Shown: positions 36,232-45,480, numbered from the stretch's first letter. The stretch: DNA of 49,750 nucleotides from an uncultured Duncaniella sp. (GCA_910587165.1 CAJUKP010000005.1:92087-141836); one strand, 5' to 3'. Notes: generated by a model from the letters alone, not told the origin. Translations and numbers: made by a program.

Positions 36232-36987
36232 TCAATCGGCAATCTTGGCCTTGATGAACTCGCGGTTGAGACGGGCGATGTTGCTGAGCGAGATGTTCTT
36301 GGGGCACTCGGCTGCACAGGCACCGGTGTTGGTGCAGTTGCCGAAACCAAGCTCGTCCATCTTTCTCACCATTGCGCGGGCACGGCGGGCACGCTCAACC
36401 TGACCCTGGGGCAGAAGAGCGAACTGGCTTACCTTGGCACTCACGAAGAGCATGGCAGAACCGTTCTTGCAGGCAGCCACACAGGCACCGCAACCGATGC
36501 AGGTAGCGGAGTCCATGGCCACGTCCGCCACCTCCTTGGAGATGGGGAGATTGTTGGCATCGGGTGCGCCACCGCAGTTGAACGACACATAGCCACCGGC
36601 CTGCTGGATCTGATCGAAAGCGTTACGGTTGACCATCAGGTCGCGGATCACGGGGAAGGCAGCCGAACGCCAGGGCTCGATGGTGATGGTGTCCTCGTTG
36701 TTGAACTTGCGCATATGGAGCTGGCAGGTGGTGATGCCCTGTACAGGACCGTGGGGATGTCCGTTGATGTAGAGTGAGCACATTCCGCAGATGCCCTCGC
36801 GGCAGTCGCTGTCGAACACCACGGGCTCCTCGTTCTGGTCGATGAGCTGCTGGTTGAGCATATCGAGCATTTCGAGGAATGAGCTGCCGGTGGAGACATT
36901 CTCCACACGGTAGGACTTGAACGCCCCCGGTTCTTTCGGGCTACGCTGGCGCCATATCTTGAGATTTACATTTATAGTATGTTCCAT
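36232..36987 (-). CDS. sdhB: Fumarate reductase/succinate dehydrogenase iron-sulfur subunit
   Basis: This 251-residue electron-transfer subunit links the flavoprotein to the membrane cytochrome. Ligands of the 2Fe-2S centre are Cys62, Cys67, Cys70 and Cys88 (DCREGICGMC). The 4Fe-4S and 3Fe-4S centres use CIGCGACVAACK (163-173) and CTNTGACAAECP (218-228). The order on the minus strand is cytochrome b, flavoprotein, this gene. In anaerobic Bacteroidales the complex mainly reduces fumarate in succinate formation, so frdB would be an equally valid name. Confidence 0.96.
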   Translation of the reverse strand: MEHTINVNLKIWRQRSPKEPGAFKSYRVENVSTGSSFLEMLDMLNQQLIDQNEEPVVFDSDCREGICGMCSLYINGHPHGPVQGITTCQLHMRKFNNEDTITIEPWRSAAFPVIRDLMVNRNAFDQIQQAGGYVSFNCGGAPDANNLPISKEVADVAMDSATCIGCGACVAACKNGSAMLFVSAKVSQFALLPQGQVERARRARAMVRKMDELGFGNCTNTGACAAECPKNISLSNIARLNREFIKAKIAD

Positions 36988-37023
36988 TTTGTAATATCTG
37001 TTTTTGAAAGTCGTGGGGGTTGT

Positions 37024-39051
37024 TTATGACTTGTAGTTACGGGTCTGCACCTTGATCTCGGTGTAGTTGAGGGGCTCCTTGAGAAGGATGGGCTTCTCGT
37101 TGTCGCCGGTATACTTCCAGCAGGATACGTACATATAGTCCTTGTCGTTACGGGCGGCCTCGCCGTCGGCAAGCTGATACTCCTCGCGGAAGTGGGCGCC
37201 GCAGCTCTCGTTGCGGTTGAGGGCGTCGATGGCCATCATCTTCGCGATCACGAGGAAGTCCTCGAGACGGAGTGCCTTCTCAAGCTCGGTGTTGAGGTCG
37301 TCGGCACGGCCGACGATGCGGAGGTCGGAGTAGAACTCCTTGCGCACCTGCTCAACTTCGTCGAGTGCTTTCACAAGGCTTTGGAGTGTACGGCCCATAC
37401 CCACGAGGTTCCACATCACGTGGCCCAGTTTCTTGTGGATCTGGTCGGGTGATTTGGTACCCTTGATGGCCATGAGGCGGGCGATACGGTCGCGAACACC
37501 CTTCTCGGCCTCGTCAAACTCCTTGGTGTCGGTAGTGAAGTGGGGCACCTTGATCTGGTCGCTCAGGTAGTTCTGCATGGTGTAGGGCACCACGAAGTAA
37601 CCGTCGGCAAGACCCTGCATGAGCGCCGATGCACCGAGACGGTTCGCACCGTGGTCGGAGAAGTTGCACTCTCCGATGGCGAAGAGGCCCTTCACGGAAG
37701 TCTGAAGCTCATAGTCAACCCAAATACCACCCATGGTGTAGTGGGAGGCGGGGAAGATCATCATAGGAGTCTCGTATGGGTTGTCATCAGAAATCATCTG
37801 ATACATATCGAAGAGGTTGCCGTAGCGGTCGCGGACAACATCCTCGCCAAGACGCTGGATGGCATACTTGAAGTCGAGATATACAGCATTGCCGGAACCT
37901 ACGCCGAAACCTGCATCGCAACGCTCCTTGGCGGCGCGGCTGGCGATGTCGCGGGGACAGAGGTTACCGAAGGCGGGATAGCGGCGCTCCAGATAGAAGT
38001 CGCGGTCCTCGTCGGGGATATCGGTGGGTTTCTTCTTGCCTGCACGGATGGCCTCGGCGTCCTCCTTCTTCTTGGGCACCCAGATGCGGCCGTCGTTGCG
38101 GAGCGACTCGCTCATGAGGGTGAGCTTCGACTGATCCTCGCCATGGACGGGGATACAGGTGGGGTGGATCTGGGTGAACGCGAGGTTGGCCAGATAGGCA
38201 CCCTTCTTGAAAGCCTGTACAGCGGCAGAGCCGTTGCAGCCCATAGCGTTGGTGGAGAGGAAGAATGCGCGTCCGTAGCCACCGGTGGCGAGCACCACGG
38301 CGTGGGCGGCGTAACGCTCGATCTCACCTGTGATGAGATTGCGCACGATGATACCGCGGGCGCGGCCGTCGATGATAACCACGTCGAGCATCTCGCGGCG
38401 GTTGAATGACTTCACTGTACCCTTCTTGATCTGACGGTTGAGCGAAGCGTATGCACCGAGCAGGAGCTGCTGGCCGGTCTGACCCTTGGCATAGAATGTA
38501 CGTGACACCTGTGCGCCGCCGAACGAACGGTTGGCAAGCAGGCCGCCGTATTCGCGGGCGAAAGGAACGCCCTGGGCCACGCACTGGTCGATGATATTGT
38601 TTGACACCTCAGCCAGACGATATACGTTGGCCTCGCGCGAGCGGAAGTCACCGCCCTTGATGGTGTCGTAGAAGAGACGATATATGGAGTCACCGTCGTT
38701 CTGATAGTCCTTTGCAGCGTTGATACCACCCTGTGCGGCGATGGAGTGTGCGCGGCGGGGTGAGTCCTGGATGCAGAAGTTGAGCACATTGAAGCCAAGC
38801 TCGCCCAGCGAGGAAGCGGCTGAGGCGCCGGCGAGGCCGGTGCCCACGACGATCACGTCAAGGTTACGCTTGTTGGCGGGATTGACAAGCTTCTGATGGG
38901 CCTTGTAGTTGGTCCATTTCTGTGCAAGGGGACCTTCGGGTATCTTGGAGTCTATCTGAAATTCAGGTAGCTTGGAGGATTCGATGTCGGCATAATCCTT
39001 CATGATAGGGGTAGAGTCAATCATCCCCTCGAGATTCTTTAAGTCTGCCAT
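37024..39051 (-). CDS. sdhA: Fumarate reductase/succinate dehydrogenase flavoprotein subunit
   Basis: This 675-residue catalytic subunit interconverts succinate and fumarate. The FAD-binding VVGTGLAGASAA, the flavin-linking region AHSIAAQGGINAA with its histidine, VVLATGGYGRAF, the substrate region FTQIHPTC, and GECNFSDHGANRLGASAL are all present. Its length and N-terminal extension before the FAD motif fit the type B enzymes of Bacteroidetes. It begins 51 bases after the cytochrome gene and precedes the iron-sulfur gene by 36 bases. Long open frames on the opposite strand here are shadows. Confidence 0.97.
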   Translation of the reverse strand: MADLKNLEGMIDSTPIMKDYADIESSKLPEFQIDSKIPEGPLAQKWTNYKAHQKLVNPANKRNLDVIVVGTGLAGASAASSLGELGFNVLNFCIQDSPRRAHSIAAQGGINAAKDYQNDGDSIYRLFYDTIKGGDFRSREANVYRLAEVSNNIIDQCVAQGVPFAREYGGLLANRSFGGAQVSRTFYAKGQTGQQLLLGAYASLNRQIKKGTVKSFNRREMLDVVIIDGRARGIIVRNLITGEIERYAAHAVVLATGGYGRAFFLSTNAMGCNGSAAVQAFKKGAYLANLAFTQIHPTCIPVHGEDQSKLTLMSESLRNDGRIWVPKKKEDAEAIRAGKKKPTDIPDEDRDFYLERRYPAFGNLCPRDIASRAAKERCDAGFGVGSGNAVYLDFKYAIQRLGEDVVRDRYGNLFDMYQMISDDNPYETPMMIFPASHYTMGGIWVDYELQTSVKGLFAIGECNFSDHGANRLGASALMQGLADGYFVVPYTMQNYLSDQIKVPHFTTDTKEFDEAEKGVRDRIARLMAIKGTKSPDQIHKKLGHVMWNLVGMGRTLQSLVKALDEVEQVRKEFYSDLRIVGRADDLNTELEKALRLEDFLVIAKMMAIDALNRNESCGAHFREEYQLADGEAARNDKDYMYVSCWKYTGDNEKPILLKEPLNYTEIKVQTRNYKS

Positions 39052-39102
39052 TTCGGTTTTTGGATGTTTTTGAGAATTGAAAAATGGTGTGGGGAGGATT
39101 GA

Positions 39103-39897
39103 TTATTCGCAGACGGGTGCCTGGAAGGGCTCGCCACCGTTGAAAACATCGGTGTCGAGGGCGTCGGCGGCCGATTTCCACTCAACATATTCCTTCACTT
39201 CGGTCTGGAAGTCGTTGGAATTGGCGCGGACGGTGAACACGACAGCCTCGATGATGAAGAGAGCCACCACGATGGTGGTCCACCAGCAGGCGATGGATTT
39301 GAGACGGGGAAGCCAGATGGCGCCGTTCCAGCCACATGACTGGAACATCGACCAGAAGCCGTGGTTCATGTGGAACCAGAGAGCGATGAAGCCGATGATG
39401 TAGACGATGGGGGTCCATACCTGCGAGAATGCGAGGTGGATGAAGAGTGTACCGGCAGCGGGAGCCACTTCGATACCGTCGTGGGTGTACTCACAGCCAA
39501 GTATCTCGGCGAGCTGCATCTTGGCCCAGAACTGAATCATGTGGACAACGAGGAACGCAAGTACCACGATGCCGAGAACGAGCATATTCTGTGATGCCCA
39601 CTCTACCTGCGGGGGCTTGCTGACAACGTTGTAGCGGTCGTTGCCACGGGCCTTGCGGTTCTGAATGGTCAGCCAGAAGGCATAGATGATGTGGATGAAG
39701 ACGAGTGCGGCAAGGCCAACGGTGGCCACGAGGGCATACCAGTTAGCTCCAAGGAACTCGCAGACAGCGTTGTAGCCCGAGGGCCAGAAAATCGCCACGC
39801 CGTTCATCAGGCAGTGAAACGTGATAAATAGGACGAGGCAGGCGCCTGTGACTGCCATCACAAGCTTTCGTCCTATGGATGAACAAGTTAACCACAT
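39103..39897 (-). CDS. sdhC: Fumarate reductase/succinate dehydrogenase cytochrome b subunit
   Basis: This 264-residue membrane anchor belongs to type B complexes, in which a single protein with five helices holds two haem groups and passes electrons between menaquinol and the iron-sulfur subunit. Hydrophobic segments are visible around residues 11-30, 53-75, 98-118, 145-165 and 195-220. Candidate haem histidines include those in FHCLMN, VFIHIIYAF, FLVVHMIQFW and LWFHMNHGFW. It is the first gene of the operon, with a consensus promoter upstream. Confidence 0.94.
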   Translation of the reverse strand: MWLTCSSIGRKLVMAVTGACLVLFITFHCLMNGVAIFWPSGYNAVCEFLGANWYALVATVGLAALVFIHIIYAFWLTIQNRKARGNDRYNVVSKPPQVEWASQNMLVLGIVVLAFLVVHMIQFWAKMQLAEILGCEYTHDGIEVAPAAGTLFIHLAFSQVWTPIVYIIGFIALWFHMNHGFWSMFQSCGWNGAIWLPRLKSIACWWTTIVVALFIIEAVVFTVRANSNDFQTEVKEYVEWKSAADALDTDVFNGGEPFQAPVCE

Positions 39898-39983
39898 AGT
39901 AGTTCGGATAATTTGTTAAAGTAAGGATTTATTGATTAATTATTGTCTTGTTTTTCTTTTTTACCTACAGTGATAATTCTTTG

Positions 39984-40015
39984 CAAAGATAATGCAATTC
40001 CACGTCTTTGACAAA
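39984..40015 (-). promoter_or_regulatory. Promoter of the sdhCAB operon
   Basis: On the minus strand TTTG (40015-40012), 20 bases, TATCTTTG (39991-39984). The leader before the ATG at 39897 is about 80 bases. Confidence 0.7.
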
Positions 40016-40061
40016 TTTAAAGAAATTTTTCCTTAATTTTTGAACCCACTGGTCCTCACTA

Positions 40062-40832
40062 TCAGAAAACATATCCGAATCCCACATTGAGATAGATGGG
40101 ATACATATTGAATGACACGGTCTTGAACGAGGATTTGAATATGTTGTTGCATCCCCATGCGAGGTTGGCGTTGACAAGCAGATGCTTGTAGGCCGACCAG
40201 CTGACACCGCCCTGGAAGCCCCACTGGAACTTGCGCAGGTCATTGCCGAAATCGTAGGTGGCACGGGCGCCGTCCTCGAACACCACCTTGTCTCCGGTCG
40301 GGTCACCTACCCTGAGATAACCGTCGCTCACATGGCCGTCAAACGCACCGTTGAACGAAAAGGCGAAATAAGGACCTGCATTTACTTTCAGACGCTTGTG
40401 TATGCGGTAGACTGCCGTTACAGGTACCACGAGCTGCTGTGAATGATACTTGGTCTGCACACGTCCGGTCCAGCGTCCCGACAGCTTCCTGCCGTCCTGA
40501 TAGATCTCCATGCCATAGTTTTTCACCCTGGCCTTGGTCTCCATACCCTTGGTCTCGAAACGGAGGCCGACAGCCACACCCCATTTCTTCTCCACGCCGA
40601 GCCATTTTGTGGCTGTGGCGCCTATCTGGAGATTGAGGTTAGGGCTGTAGGAGTCAATGTGGCGTATCTCTGCCGGGAGGGGCATTGGAGACGCACCTCC
40701 GATATTTGTTCCGGCATTCACCTCATATTCAAGCGCGGTCCAGATCGGTCCGTCACTTGCCTCCTCTATGGCCGCGGCTGAAGTGGCCACGGCGAGAGCG
40801 GCCGCAGCCGCCATATATCTAAGAAATCTCAT
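40062..40832 (-). CDS. Outer-membrane beta-barrel protein (PorT-like)
   Basis: This protein of about 256 residues has a signal peptide (start MRFLRYM, ending near TSAAA) and a series of amphipathic strands (KWGVAVGLRFETKG, QQLVVPVTAVYRI, VNAGPYFAFSFNG, WGFQGGVSWSAY, YLNVGFGYVF). A C-terminal aromatic residue completes the pattern of an eight- to ten-strand barrel of the outer_membrane_beta-barrel type. The start at 40832 leaves five bases after the stop of the upstream PCMD-like gene; an open extension of ten codons would overlap it. The two are in one operon. Ligand unknown. Confidence 0.82.
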   Translation of the reverse strand: MRFLRYMAAAAALAVATSAAAIEEASDGPIWTALEYEVNAGTNIGGASPMPLPAEIRHIDSYSPNLNLQIGATATKWLGVEKKWGVAVGLRFETKGMETKARVKNYGMEIYQDGRKLSGRWTGRVQTKYHSQQLVVPVTAVYRIHKRLKVNAGPYFAFSFNGAFDGHVSDGYLRVGDPTGDKVVFEDGARATYDFGNDLRKFQWGFQGGVSWSAYKHLLVNANLAWGCNNIFKSSFKTVSFNMYPIYLNVGFGYVF

Positions 40833-40837
40833 CGTTT

Positions 40838-41974
40838 TCAGTTGTTTTCTTCGTCCTGACATACTATTGAAAGCTCATCCACCATCAGGGTGCTGCCGAT
40901 GGCACCGCAGAAAAAGTCGCCGTCCTGGCTCGAGCTCATCACCACTGCTATGCTGTAGCGTCCGGCCTTGAGTTTCTCGGGGTCGATGCTCTTGCCCGGA
41001 CGGTAGACGAACGGCACGGTGAACTCCTTCCACTCTTCCGAGGGGCCGCGGTCGGGTATCAGAGCTGTGGATATGATCTGCTCATTATCCTCGGCCAGCA
41101 CATTCTCTCCGTTAAGGAAGTCCTTGCCGTCGATCGACTCGAACATCACCGCATAGAGATTGAACTGGTCTATCTTCCCGGGGACAGGAACAAGCTCACC
41201 CTTCTCGTTGGCCTCGCAATAGGTCTCGCCGGGGGTGAATTTGTAGAATCCGCTGAATGTTGTGGGCACCTTGGTGAACGGTGTGCCGAAATTAGTGGCG
41301 AGCAGAGGATATTTCAGGGCGTTTGTCATATCAAACTTACCCATGAACAGATTGCCCGCGGCAATGGGCTTGCCGACGCGCTTGCCGAAATCTCCTGTCG
41401 AACGGGTCACGAGCACGGCACACTTTCCTTTCACTCCGTCAGGGCTCTGATAGGTCGGGAATGTGTTGGGAGCGGAAGCCTGAAGGGTCAGCGCATAGGC
41501 GGCGTTGGCGCTCGCCCAGGCCCAGCGTTCCTCTCCGCTTGTCCCCACTTCAAAGAACACATCATAGGAGCAGCTGCCGCCGAGGGCCGACACCTCCCTG
41601 ACATTCTCGAAGTCATAGTTGAGATTCACGGAATTGTTGCGCCGGACCTCCACGACATATTTCTTATGCCACTCGCCGTCCTCGGACGTCACGGTATATT
41701 CCTGAGGTATCAGGAAACTGCGTGGAGTTCCGCTCTCGGGAGAGATGGTGGCACCGGGTGTGAGCTCAAACTCCGGAGCCAGCGAGAAGAGCGAGACATC
41801 ATTTCTCACATATAATATTATCTTGTCGTTCGAGATGACAGGCGCACGATTGAGTACTCCGTCGGGCAGCGACACCGACACGATATCGCATTCGGAATTG
41901 CGCGGCTCGTCCTTGATGCAGGACACCGCTGACAGGCACACCGACAAGGCGAGCAGAATTCTGAAGATTTTCAT
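40838..41974 (-). CDS. PCMD-like lipoprotein
   Basis: This 378-residue exported lipoprotein (LSAVSC, Cys19) has an N-terminal Ig-like part (about 25-110, with the motif PRSFLIPQEYTVTSEDG) and a C-terminal beta-sandwich (about 115-370; GFYKFTPGE, KFDMTNAL, AGRYSIAVVMSSSQDGD). This matches the PCMD family, a putative carbohydrate metabolism domain of Bacteroidetes whose biochemical role is not settled. It is the first gene of a two-gene operon with the outer-membrane barrel protein, suggesting a surface complex. Confidence 0.8.
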   Translation of the reverse strand: MKIFRILLALSVCLSAVSCIKDEPRNSECDIVSVSLPDGVLNRAPVISNDKIILYVRNDVSLFSLAPEFELTPGATISPESGTPRSFLIPQEYTVTSEDGEWHKKYVVEVRRNNSVNLNYDFENVREVSALGGSCSYDVFFEVGTSGEERWAWASANAAYALTLQASAPNTFPTYQSPDGVKGKCAVLVTRSTGDFGKRVGKPIAAGNLFMGKFDMTNALKYPLLATNFGTPFTKVPTTFSGFYKFTPGETYCEANEKGELVPVPGKIDQFNLYAVMFESIDGKDFLNGENVLAEDNEQIISTALIPDRGPSEEWKEFTVPFVYRPGKSIDPEKLKAGRYSIAVVMSSSQDGDFFCGAIGSTLMVDELSIVCQDEENN

Positions 41975-41997
41975 TATCCGGGATTGGTTTTAAAATG

Positions 41998-42031
41998 CAA
42001 AATTACTAATAAATACCAAAAAAACAGCAAA
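41998..42031 (-). promoter_or_regulatory. Promoter of the PCMD-barrel operon
   Basis: On the minus strand TTTG (42031-42028), 22 bases, TAATTTTG (42005-41998). The ATG at 41974 follows after 23 bases. Confidence 0.5.
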
Positions 42032-42091
42032 AATGAGACGTTTTCATGAAGATTTCCGATAAAAATACAAAAAACATAACGACAAAATTCA

Positions 42092-42099
42092 TACCTTTG
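42092..42099 (+). promoter_or_regulatory. Candidate -7 box of the 42170 lipoprotein gene
   Basis: TACCTTTG fits TAnnTTTG, 70 bases before the ATG and divergent from the promoter at 41998-42031. A -33 box is not evident. Confidence 0.4.
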
Positions 42100-42169
42100 C
42101 ACAGTTTTTTGAATACTCACGTTAAACGGCATATAATTGCCAAAAGAATCACCAACAACATCACACACA

Positions 42170-43441
42170 ATGAAAAAGAACATCTACTGCCTTCTCGCGG
42201 CCCTGTTCACAATGTGCCTTTTCACTGCCTGCAGCGACGACGATGATCCCGTCGTTCCCGGCAGCAAGCTCGAGGACAAGGTCTATACCGACGAAGCCGG
42301 ACTGAACCTCTCGGTCAACGGCATCCCCACCCTGGGCAAAACCATCGACTTCAAGCACATCGACGGCGACAAAGCCACTGTGACCCTCGCAGGCGAACGT
42401 CTCAATGTCAGCTCCATCATCGGCGGCATCATGTCAAAGGCCGACAACCAGCCCGCGGCCGGTATCATGATCCCCACCCCCGGTGTGATCCCCGGTTCCG
42501 CATCGGTCGAGATCCCCGTAACCCTCCAGGGAGACAGCAAAAAATGCACTTTCGAAGGCTCACACGACACCGAGTATGCCACATTTGACTACACAGGCGT
42601 GATCGACGGCGAGGCTCTCAGCTTCGAGGTGAAGAATCTCAAGCTCAAGAACACCTCCATGGCCGCAACTTTCGCCACCAACACCAACTTCATGGAAGAT
42701 GACGGCTGGGGCGGACAACAGCCCAACGCTTACAGAGTGTTCCGCCTCATCTGGGAGTCTGAGAAGGGTCTCGAGGTAATGCCCGGCGTGGCTTTTCCTC
42801 CTGCCACGGTTATCGGCCTTATGACAGCAATGCCCATGATCAAGGACGAAGAGGGCAATCCCGCCCAGATGGTCACCATGCTCAGCAAGGTGCTCAAGAA
42901 CATCAAGCTCGGCGAGGACGGCTCCGTGACAGCCACATACGCCGACACCAAAAAGCCCGGATGGCCCGAGACCACCTCTCCCACAGGTTTCGCCCAGTAT
43001 GTCGTGAAGGCTGACGGAACCATCCTGCTCTTCGTGAATCCCCAGGCCATCATGGCATCCGTCATCGCCAAGGCGAGCAAATCGCGCGCATTCGACATCA
43101 ACGCCGTGGTCGAGGGTCTCATGACCGATGTAGTCCCCATGCTTGTCAACGGTATCCCCGTTAGCTATGGACGCGCCATCTTCGATCAGGAGGGCAACGA
43201 ATCAGAAAGCGCTTCTGACATCAGCTTCTATATTGACGAGAACGTGCTTCTCCCCATCCTCAATATCGTCAGCCCCCTTCTCGAGGACGAGGAGGTCGTG
43301 AATGCCATCGTTGAGGCAGCAGCAAGCGATCCCGATATGGGCTACATGGCCGAGATGCTCCCCGGCATCCTCGCTTCTGTTCCCGGCGTGGTAGAGACCA
43401 CTACCAAGATCCAGCTCGGCATCAACTGCGTGCGCGAGTAA
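42170..43441 (+). CDS. Lipoprotein of unknown function, DUF4925-like
   Basis: This 423-residue exported lipoprotein has a signal ending in CLFTAC (Cys21) followed by an acidic SDDDD stretch typical of surface-exposed lipoproteins. The N-terminal half is predicted beta-rich (LNLSVNGIPTLGKTIDF, SASVEIPVTLQG). The C-terminal half has helical stretches (VNAIVEAAASDPDMGYMAEML). The pattern recalls DUF4925-type proteins of Bacteroidetes, but I assign that family from memory with low certainty. An open upstream extension of 11 codons lacks a signal peptide. It stands alone between a divergent promoter and its own terminator. Confidence 0.7.
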   Translation: MKKNIYCLLAALFTMCLFTACSDDDDPVVPGSKLEDKVYTDEAGLNLSVNGIPTLGKTIDFKHIDGDKATVTLAGERLNVSSIIGGIMSKADNQPAAGIMIPTPGVIPGSASVEIPVTLQGDSKKCTFEGSHDTEYATFDYTGVIDGEALSFEVKNLKLKNTSMAATFATNTNFMEDDGWGGQQPNAYRVFRLIWESEKGLEVMPGVAFPPATVIGLMTAMPMIKDEEGNPAQMVTMLSKVLKNIKLGEDGSVTATYADTKKPGWPETTSPTGFAQYVVKADGTILLFVNPQAIMASVIAKASKSRAFDINAVVEGLMTDVVPMLVNGIPVSYGRAIFDQEGNESESASDISFYIDENVLLPILNIVSPLLEDEEVVNAIVEAAASDPDMGYMAEMLPGILASVPGVVETTTKIQLGINCVRE

Positions 43442-43464
43442 AAGATAGACCCACCTTAACAGGA

Positions 43465-43503
43465 CAATGGCTTCCCGGACGATTTCCGGGAAGCCATTGT
43501 CTT
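43465..43503 (+). terminator. Rho-independent terminator after the 42170 gene
   Basis: CAATGGCTTCCCGG (43465-43478) pairs fully with CCGGGAAGCCATTG (43486-43499), followed by TCTTT. Confidence 0.85.
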
Positions 43504-43522
43504 TCATATCCATCAGATCTGT

Positions 43523-43680
43523 ATGCCCCATCGGGGCTATGCAATGGTAGGCGCGGGTGATAACCCGTGCATCAAATCGAACAATAGACATATTGCGGCG
43601 CTACGCGACGCAATTATAAACATACATATAATGCACGGGTTGTCACCCGCGCCTACCATTGCATTGCCCCGATGGGGCAT
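43523..43680. repeat. REP-doublet (REPIN/BIME-like) or MITE-like element
   Basis: Two 50-base arms in inverted orientation (43523-43572, 43631-43680) match at 48 positions. Each arm holds a small palindrome at its outer end (GCCCCATCGGGGC) and, next to the centre, GTAG (43547-43550; mirrored CTAC at 43653-43656) followed by a hairpin with stem CGGGT/ACCCG. A GTAG tetranucleotide before a hairpin is the signature of REP sequences mobilised by RAYT transposases. The AT-rich middle contains one further small hairpin (ATTGCG/CGCAAT). It carries no coding capacity. Confidence 0.75.
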
Positions 43681-43735
43681 GAGACAGGCAGGATGACACA
43701 ACATGACGCGCAGGACAACATAAATTCCTGTCAAA

Positions 43736-43777
43736 CATAAATCGGGAGACTGTTTTACAACAACCTCCCGATTTATG
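43736..43777 (-). terminator. Hairpin after the 43799-45106 gene
   Basis: CATAAATCGGGAG (43736-43748) pairs fully with CTCCCGATTTATG (43765-43777). It lies 21 bases past the stop codon of the minus-strand gene. The T-run is weak. Confidence 0.6.
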
Positions 43778-43798
43778 TTATCATTTTACCCGACCGGT

Positions 43799-45106
43799 TT
43801 ATCTCTTCATCACCTTGACCACTGAGCCGTCGGCCTTGCGGACAATGTTGAGGCCGGGCTTCATCTCGTTGAGTCTGTAGCCCTCGATTGAGTAGATGGC
43901 CTCCTGAGCGCTTTCTGACACCACACTGTTGATCGAAGTCGTTCCATCTACATTGATAACCCATGTGGCATAGAAGGGGATGGCCTCCTCGGCAAAGTAG
44001 TCCTCGCAATAGAATCCATAACCCATGATCACCTTTCCATCGGCTGATATCGCCATGGGAACGGAGAAACCGAACTGGTCGCACATACCGAACATCTCGG
44101 CATAGGCGGGGAAAGCTGTGATCATAGCCTCGGCCTGGGTCTCGCCTGCCTTCATGATGAATGTGCCGGTGCTGCCCATGAGAGGTTGACCGATGACTCC
44201 GATGAAAGTGCCGTCGTCGGCGATCGCCACGGGACGGAGACCGAGACCGGCCTGATCAATTTCCTGAGACTCGTCATAGATCTTCATGGTCGAGGTCTCG
44301 GTGTCGTAGACGGCAGCCACAGTGACCGAATTGAAGATATCATCGTCCACCATCACATTGCCCTGGAGAAGCACATATTTTCCATTGTTGCTTATGTTGA
44401 GGGGCGAGAGTGACGCGAACTTGGGTCCGGTGGCGGTGCTGTCGCCATTGACAAGGTAGCGGTGATAGAGAGGATCCACCTCATACTCACCGGCCTCGTT
44501 CATTTCCCAGAGCACGGCGGGGCCGAAACTGCCCACAAAACCAAGTATGACCTTGCCGTCGCCGCTGACATATTTGGCAGCGGATGTCTTGGTCTTGGCA
44601 TACGCGCCGAGAATCTCGTCGGAGGGCATGGGAAGATTGGTCCATTCACCACCATCCTTTGAGAAAGCCGCGGAGGTCACATAGCCTGTACCGACAAGCG
44701 ATCCCACCATTACGGATCCGTCGTTGCTTATGTCCTCACCGAGCACATACTTGTAACCCTCGGGGGTGGCGAGGACTGTCTCAACGCCGTCTATCGAATA
44801 AGTCACACCGGGGCCGTTGAAACCGATGGCGAGACCGTTGGAGTCGATGTTGCGAAGCTCCGCACCTTCCGGATCCTCAGAGAGGGCATACCTGAATTCA
44901 TCAGTCTCGAGATTGCCGACAAAATAGCCGGTTCCCTCCTGAAGGGCGCCACAGATGTATTTTCCGTCGGCCGACAGGCCCTCGCCCATCATGCCGGGCT
45001 CCTCGATACCGGGAGCACCCTGGCCAAATGTGAGCATCTTGACAGTCTCGGCATTTACGGAGCCACATATCACTGCCGCTGCTAAAAGAGTAAAAGTTTT
45101 TCTCAT
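43799..45106 (-). CDS. Secreted propeller-like repeat protein with sorting-like tail
   Basis: This 435-residue exported protein has a signal peptide (MRKTFTLLAAAVICGSVNA). At least six repeats are centred on S-x-D/N-G-K-x-x-x-G (LSADGKYICG, ISNDGSVMVG, VSGDGKVILG, ISNNGKYVLL, IADDGTFIGV, ISADGKVIMG), as in beta-propeller or HAF-type repeat proteins. The C-terminus (INSVVSES to GSVVKVMKR, with AIYSIEGYRL) resembles Bacteroidetes type A sorting tails. The start at 45106 is chosen because it opens the signal peptide; the open frame continues 31 codons upstream without one. A TAAATTTG box lies at 45204-45197. Function unknown. Confidence 0.78.
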   Translation of the reverse strand: MRKTFTLLAAAVICGSVNAETVKMLTFGQGAPGIEEPGMMGEGLSADGKYICGALQEGTGYFVGNLETDEFRYALSEDPEGAELRNIDSNGLAIGFNGPGVTYSIDGVETVLATPEGYKYVLGEDISNDGSVMVGSLVGTGYVTSAAFSKDGGEWTNLPMPSDEILGAYAKTKTSAAKYVSGDGKVILGFVGSFGPAVLWEMNEAGEYEVDPLYHRYLVNGDSTATGPKFASLSPLNISNNGKYVLLQGNVMVDDDIFNSVTVAAVYDTETSTMKIYDESQEIDQAGLGLRPVAIADDGTFIGVIGQPLMGSTGTFIMKAGETQAEAMITAFPAYAEMFGMCDQFGFSVPMAISADGKVIMGYGFYCEDYFAEEAIPFYATWVINVDGTTSINSVVSESAQEAIYSIEGYRLNEMKPGLNIVRKADGSVVKVMKR

Positions 45107-45480
45107 TTTTATGATAGGTCGGTTCTGTTTATTTAACTCAATACGGATGTGAGAACCATGACACATCCATAATGGTCTGCGGGACATCCGCGACCGCAAA
45201 TTTATGAATAAATAATTTAAAATCCGTTATTTTTACGGCAAAAATTCTATCATTTATTAAAAATAACCATCAGTATGTTAATATTCAATGGTTTTATTAT
45301 TAATATTAACAGTCTTATTAACCATATCTGTGGAGTGCGGATAATGTTGTTAATATTTTTTAACTGTCAAATATGTCTCAAATACACTTTTTATGCAAAT
45401 TAATATTTACCTTTGCCACGTTGCACCTAACAATGCACCTTAAATCAACCTATTAACAACAAATTAACAACAAAATCCTA
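45107..45480. promoter_or_regulatory. AT-rich divergent promoter region
   Basis: This 374-base gene-free region separates two divergently transcribed secreted-protein genes. It holds TAAATTTG on the minus strand (45204-45197) and TACCTTTG on the plus strand (45408-45415), each about 65-90 bases from its ATG or GTG. An AACCAT/ATGGTT stem (45265-45293) and several TTAATATT palindromes are present. Good -33 boxes are absent on both sides. Confidence 0.5.

Noticed and set aside
37540..38409. Open frame opposite the flavoprotein gene
   Set aside because: Antisense to a conserved catalytic domain, no domain content of its own.
43523..43680. Simple rho-independent terminator
   Set aside because: A perfect terminator already stands at 43465-43499, the arms are far too long, and the GTAG-hairpin layout fits a REP doublet better.
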